Shown here: positions 58,094 through 59,903 of the stretch, piece after piece
Layout of the letters: each line of letters opens with the position of its first letter
Position numbering within the stretch: position 1 is the first letter of the stretch
Notes under the pieces: model-generated
Seen by the model: only the letters and a program-made list of their open reading frames with translations
What the model was told of the DNA's origin: nothing
Database searches by the model: none
Assembly: GCA_021295775.1 (NCBI GenBank)
Contig: JAGWBS010000008.1
Coordinates: 14,734-74,636 of the forward strand
Direction of reading: 5' to 3'
From: Pseudomonadota bacterium
GTDB taxonomy: Bacteria; Myxococcota_A; UBA9160; SZUA-336
DNA length: 59,903 nt
Translations under genes and position numbers: made by a program

Positions 58094-58821
58094 CAGCTCT
58101 CTCCTCTCTCGACCCCTCGCAGGATGGCCTGGTCCGAGAAGCGAAGGTCGACCTCCAGCGGACGGTGACGCTCGATCAGGCCGCTGGACCGCAGACGCAG
58201 CCAGTGCTCCAGCGCCGCCCGGGTCTCGGACCCGAGCCAGACTCCGAGCGCCGGCTCGGACAGTTCCAGCCGCACGCCCCGGTCGGCGAGCGCTTCGATC
58301 CGCGTCACTTCGATCCCGAACTCGCCCAGCGCCTCGATCACCGGCAGGGCCGGGCCGATTTCGCCTCTGACCGGCAGCAGTCCGGCCCTCTCCCGCGGGT
58401 CGATCGGAAAGCGTTCGCCGTCGGCATCGATGCCCAGCCGGGTGTCGGCGTCGAACGCCACGGGCCGTCGTTCCCTCACCCCGATCACCAGCCGCTCCGG
58501 GGGGAGCCGGGTCGCCTGGACGCTCTCCACCCGCGGGTGGCTGGCGATGCTCTCCTCGATCGCCGCCAGATCCAGGTCGATCAGCGGCGTCCGCGCGGGC
58601 ACTTCCGCCCGCTCCCACAGAGAGTTCGCCTCCAGCGCGCGCAGGCCCACGAAGTCGACCTTCGCCAAGCTCAGCAGCTCGTGGCGCAGATAGTCGGGAC
58701 GGGACTCGAACTCGAGTCCGCGCGCGGCGTAGGCCGCTCCCGCGGCCAGCGTTCCCGCCAGCAGCAGGACGCCCGCCGTCCGCCGGCCACGCCTGCGGCT
58801 CTTCGGCTTGCGTTTGTTCAC
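58093..58821 (-). CDS. ftsQ: Cell division protein FtsQ
   Basis: 242-residue single-pass protein of the divisome. A basic N-terminus ([14 protein letters not shown]), one membrane helix ([18 protein letters not shown]), a POTRA domain ([15 protein letters not shown] ... [26 protein letters not shown]) and the FtsQ beta-domain. Start GTG 58821 overlaps the murB stop (GTGA). Position between murB and ftsA confirms identity despite low sequence conservation. Confidence 0.9.
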   Translation of the reverse strand: MNKRKPKSRRRGRRTAGVLLLAGTLAAGAAYAARGLEFESRPDYLRHELLSLAKVDFVGLRALEANSLWERAEVPARTPLIDLDLAAIEESIASHPRVESVQATRLPPERLVIGVRERRPVAFDADTRLGIDADGERFPIDPRERAGLLPVRGEIGPALPVIEALGEFGIEVTRIEALADRGVRLELSEPALGVWLGSETRAALEHWLRLRSSGLIERHRPLEVDLRFSDQAILRGVERGES

Positions 58822-59732
58822 GTCGCACCCCCCAGAACTCGGACTTCGGTTTCCAAACACAGCCCCGCGTGCTGGAGCACGCGTTCGCGCACGTGTCCGA
58901 TCAGCTCCAGCACGTCGTCCGCGGTCGCCTCGCCGCGGTTCACGAAGAAATTGGCGTGCACCTCGGAGACCTCGGCGCCGCCCACCCGCAGACCCTTGAG
59001 GTTCGCCGCCTCGATCAGCCGGCCGGCGTGATCGCCGGGCGGGTTCTTGAACACCGAGCCGCACGAGAGCCGGTCCACCGGCTGCGAGGCGCGGCGCTGC
59101 TCGAGCTGGGCGCGGGTGGCCGCGCGGATCCGCTCGGGCTCGCCCGGCCGGGTCTCGAAGGTGGCGGCCACCACCACGGCTCCGTCGGGCAGGTGCGTGC
59201 AGCGGTATTCGAAGCTCAGCTCCTCGCGGGCGAGCGCGAAGCAGCCCTCTCCGCTGGGTTCGGCGTACTCGACGGCATGCAGCACGTCGCCCATCTCGCG
59301 TTCCCGGATCCCCGCGTTCATCGCCACCCAGCCCCCGACGGTTCCCGGGATGCCCGCTCCGAATTCGAGTCCGGTCAGCGCCGCTTGTTCGCAGAAGCGG
59401 ATGACCTGCGTGTGGGTCGCCCCCGCCTCGGCGCGCAGCGACCCGCCGTCCAGGCGCTCGACCCGCCGCAGGCCGCTCAGGCGCAGAACCAGACCGCGCA
59501 CGCCTTCCTCGCGGGCCAGGGTGTTGAAGCCCGAGCCGACCACCCAGCAGCCGACGCCGCGGTCGCGGCACCAGTGCTGGATCCGCAGCAGTTCTTCGCG
59601 GCTGTCGATGCGCGCGAGCGCGTCGGCGGGACCGCCGACGCGCAGCGAGGTGTGCCTCGACAGCGGTTCGTCGAACGCGACGCGCCGCCCCAGCAGCGCG
59701 CGCAGCTCAGTCCGCAGCGCCTCACTCCGCAT
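58818..59732 (-). CDS. murB: UDP-N-acetylenolpyruvoylglucosamine reductase
   Basis: 304-residue FAD enzyme of peptidoglycan precursor synthesis. LSRHTSLRVGGPADALARI, VVGSGFNTLAREEGVRGLVLRL, GLEFGAGIPGTVGGWVAMNAG, the catalytic Ser in LSCGSVFKNPPGDHAGRLIE, and EVHANFFVNRGEATADDVL with the final Glu. This is the type I/II short form. ATG 59732 overlaps the end of murC by 11 nt. Confidence 0.96.
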   Translation of the reverse strand: MRSEALRTELRALLGRRVAFDEPLSRHTSLRVGGPADALARIDSREELLRIQHWCRDRGVGCWVVGSGFNTLAREEGVRGLVLRLSGLRRVERLDGGSLRAEAGATHTQVIRFCEQAALTGLEFGAGIPGTVGGWVAMNAGIREREMGDVLHAVEYAEPSGEGCFALAREELSFEYRCTHLPDGAVVVAATFETRPGEPERIRAATRAQLEQRRASQPVDRLSCGSVFKNPPGDHAGRLIEAANLKGLRVGGAEVSEVHANFFVNRGEATADDVLELIGHVRERVLQHAGLCLETEVRVLGGAT

Positions 59733-59903
59733 CCAGGAACTCCCGCGCCATCGACCCGACGTCGCCCGCGCCCATGAAAATCAGTGCGTCCCGCGGCTCC
59801 AGCGCGGCGGGAAGGCTCTGCAGCAGCTCGGCCCGCTCGCCCGCGTACTCCACCTCCCGGTGCCCGCGATCGCGCATGGCCAGGACCAGGTCCCGAGCGG
59901 AGA
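59722..59903 (-). CDS. murC: UDP-N-acetylmuramate-L-alanine ligase, C-terminal fragment (runs off the window)
   Basis: The last 60 or so codons of a gene whose start lies beyond the window. The frame ends ...ALIFMGAGDVGSMAREFLDAE, the typical MurC C-terminus (GAGD-G plus a helix). Its place before murB in the dcw order supports the name. It overlaps murB by 11 nt. Confidence 0.85.
   Translation of the reverse strand, partial: SARDLVLAMRDRGHREVEYAGERAELLQSLPAALEPRDALIFMGAGDVGSMAREFLDAE

Overview
The window is very GC-rich (about 70 %), densely coded bacterial chromosome from a Gram-negative (diderm) organism. The diderm call rests on a heptose epimerase, an LpxH-type lipid A phosphoesterase and a large TonB-dependent receptor. 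Gene content (FrdABCD-type complex II, an icd-mdh-sucCD cluster, PPDK, CaiB-type CoA transferase, amidohydrolase and PhyH enzymes) suggests an uncultured deltaproteobacterial or Myxococcota-like lineage, but this is inference from content only. No prophage, insertion sequence, CRISPR array or tRNA gene was found; this is mostly ordinary chromosome with several unusual gene architectures.

Layout. 0.1-1.5 kb: MATE exporter (-). 1.8-6.9 kb: operon of a biliverdin-reductase-like oxidoreductase and a complete BMP-type nucleoside/simple-sugar ABC importer. 7-11 kb (-): M20 deacylase, GH15 glycosidase, heptose epimerase. 11.2-17.2 kb: accessory catabolic genes (PhyH oxygenase, solitary DNA methyltransferase, amidohydrolase, DapA-family protein without the Schiff-base lysine, alpha/beta hydrolase, a split alcohol dehydrogenase). 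17.3-19.8 kb (-): frameshifted glycosyltransferase, LpxH-like enzyme and the RNase P RNA gene. 19.9-25.7 kb: thrH, then the TCA operon icd-mdh-sucC-sucD-pfkB. 25.8-33.1 kb: mgtE, recO, ppdK, a lipoprotein, an ICMT-like methyltransferase and a kinase/dead-hydrolase fusion. 33.3-36.6 kb: frdABCD. 36.6-37.9 kb (-): CoA transferase with a tiny coupled gene. 38-43.1 kb: compact NAD-linked formate dehydrogenase operon, with fused FdsG-FdsB, a MobA fused to a MoaD/ThiS-like domain ending in Gly-Gly, and the molybdo-subunit. 43.2-45.4 kb (-): DnaQ-like exonuclease and RecQ. 45.7-46.7 kb: ribbon-helix-helix regulator with a perfect palindromic operator, ferredoxin, Trm112-like protein. 46.7-49.2 kb (-): HIT, SDR and MFS genes. 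49.4-52.2 kb: AAA-VWA fusion plus AAA partner resembling a chelatase I/D pair. 52.2-52.6 kb: ndk. 52.9-55.4 kb (-): TonB-dependent receptor. 55.6-59.9 kb (-): dcw cluster murC-murB-ftsQ-ftsA-ftsZ.

Genes are tightly packed, with many 1-4 nt stop/start overlaps (ATGA, GTGA, TTGA) and many GTG/TTG starts. Several genes begin only 7-11 nt after a TANNNT -10 element, which suggests frequent leaderless transcripts. The most interesting items are the MobA-MoaD-like fusion inside the formate dehydrogenase operon, the AAA-VWA/AAA pair, two divergent short leader ORFs coupled to their downstream genes at 49.2-49.4 kb, the RHH regulator whose operator abuts its own start codon, and the biliverdin-reductase-like gene heading a nucleoside transporter operon.
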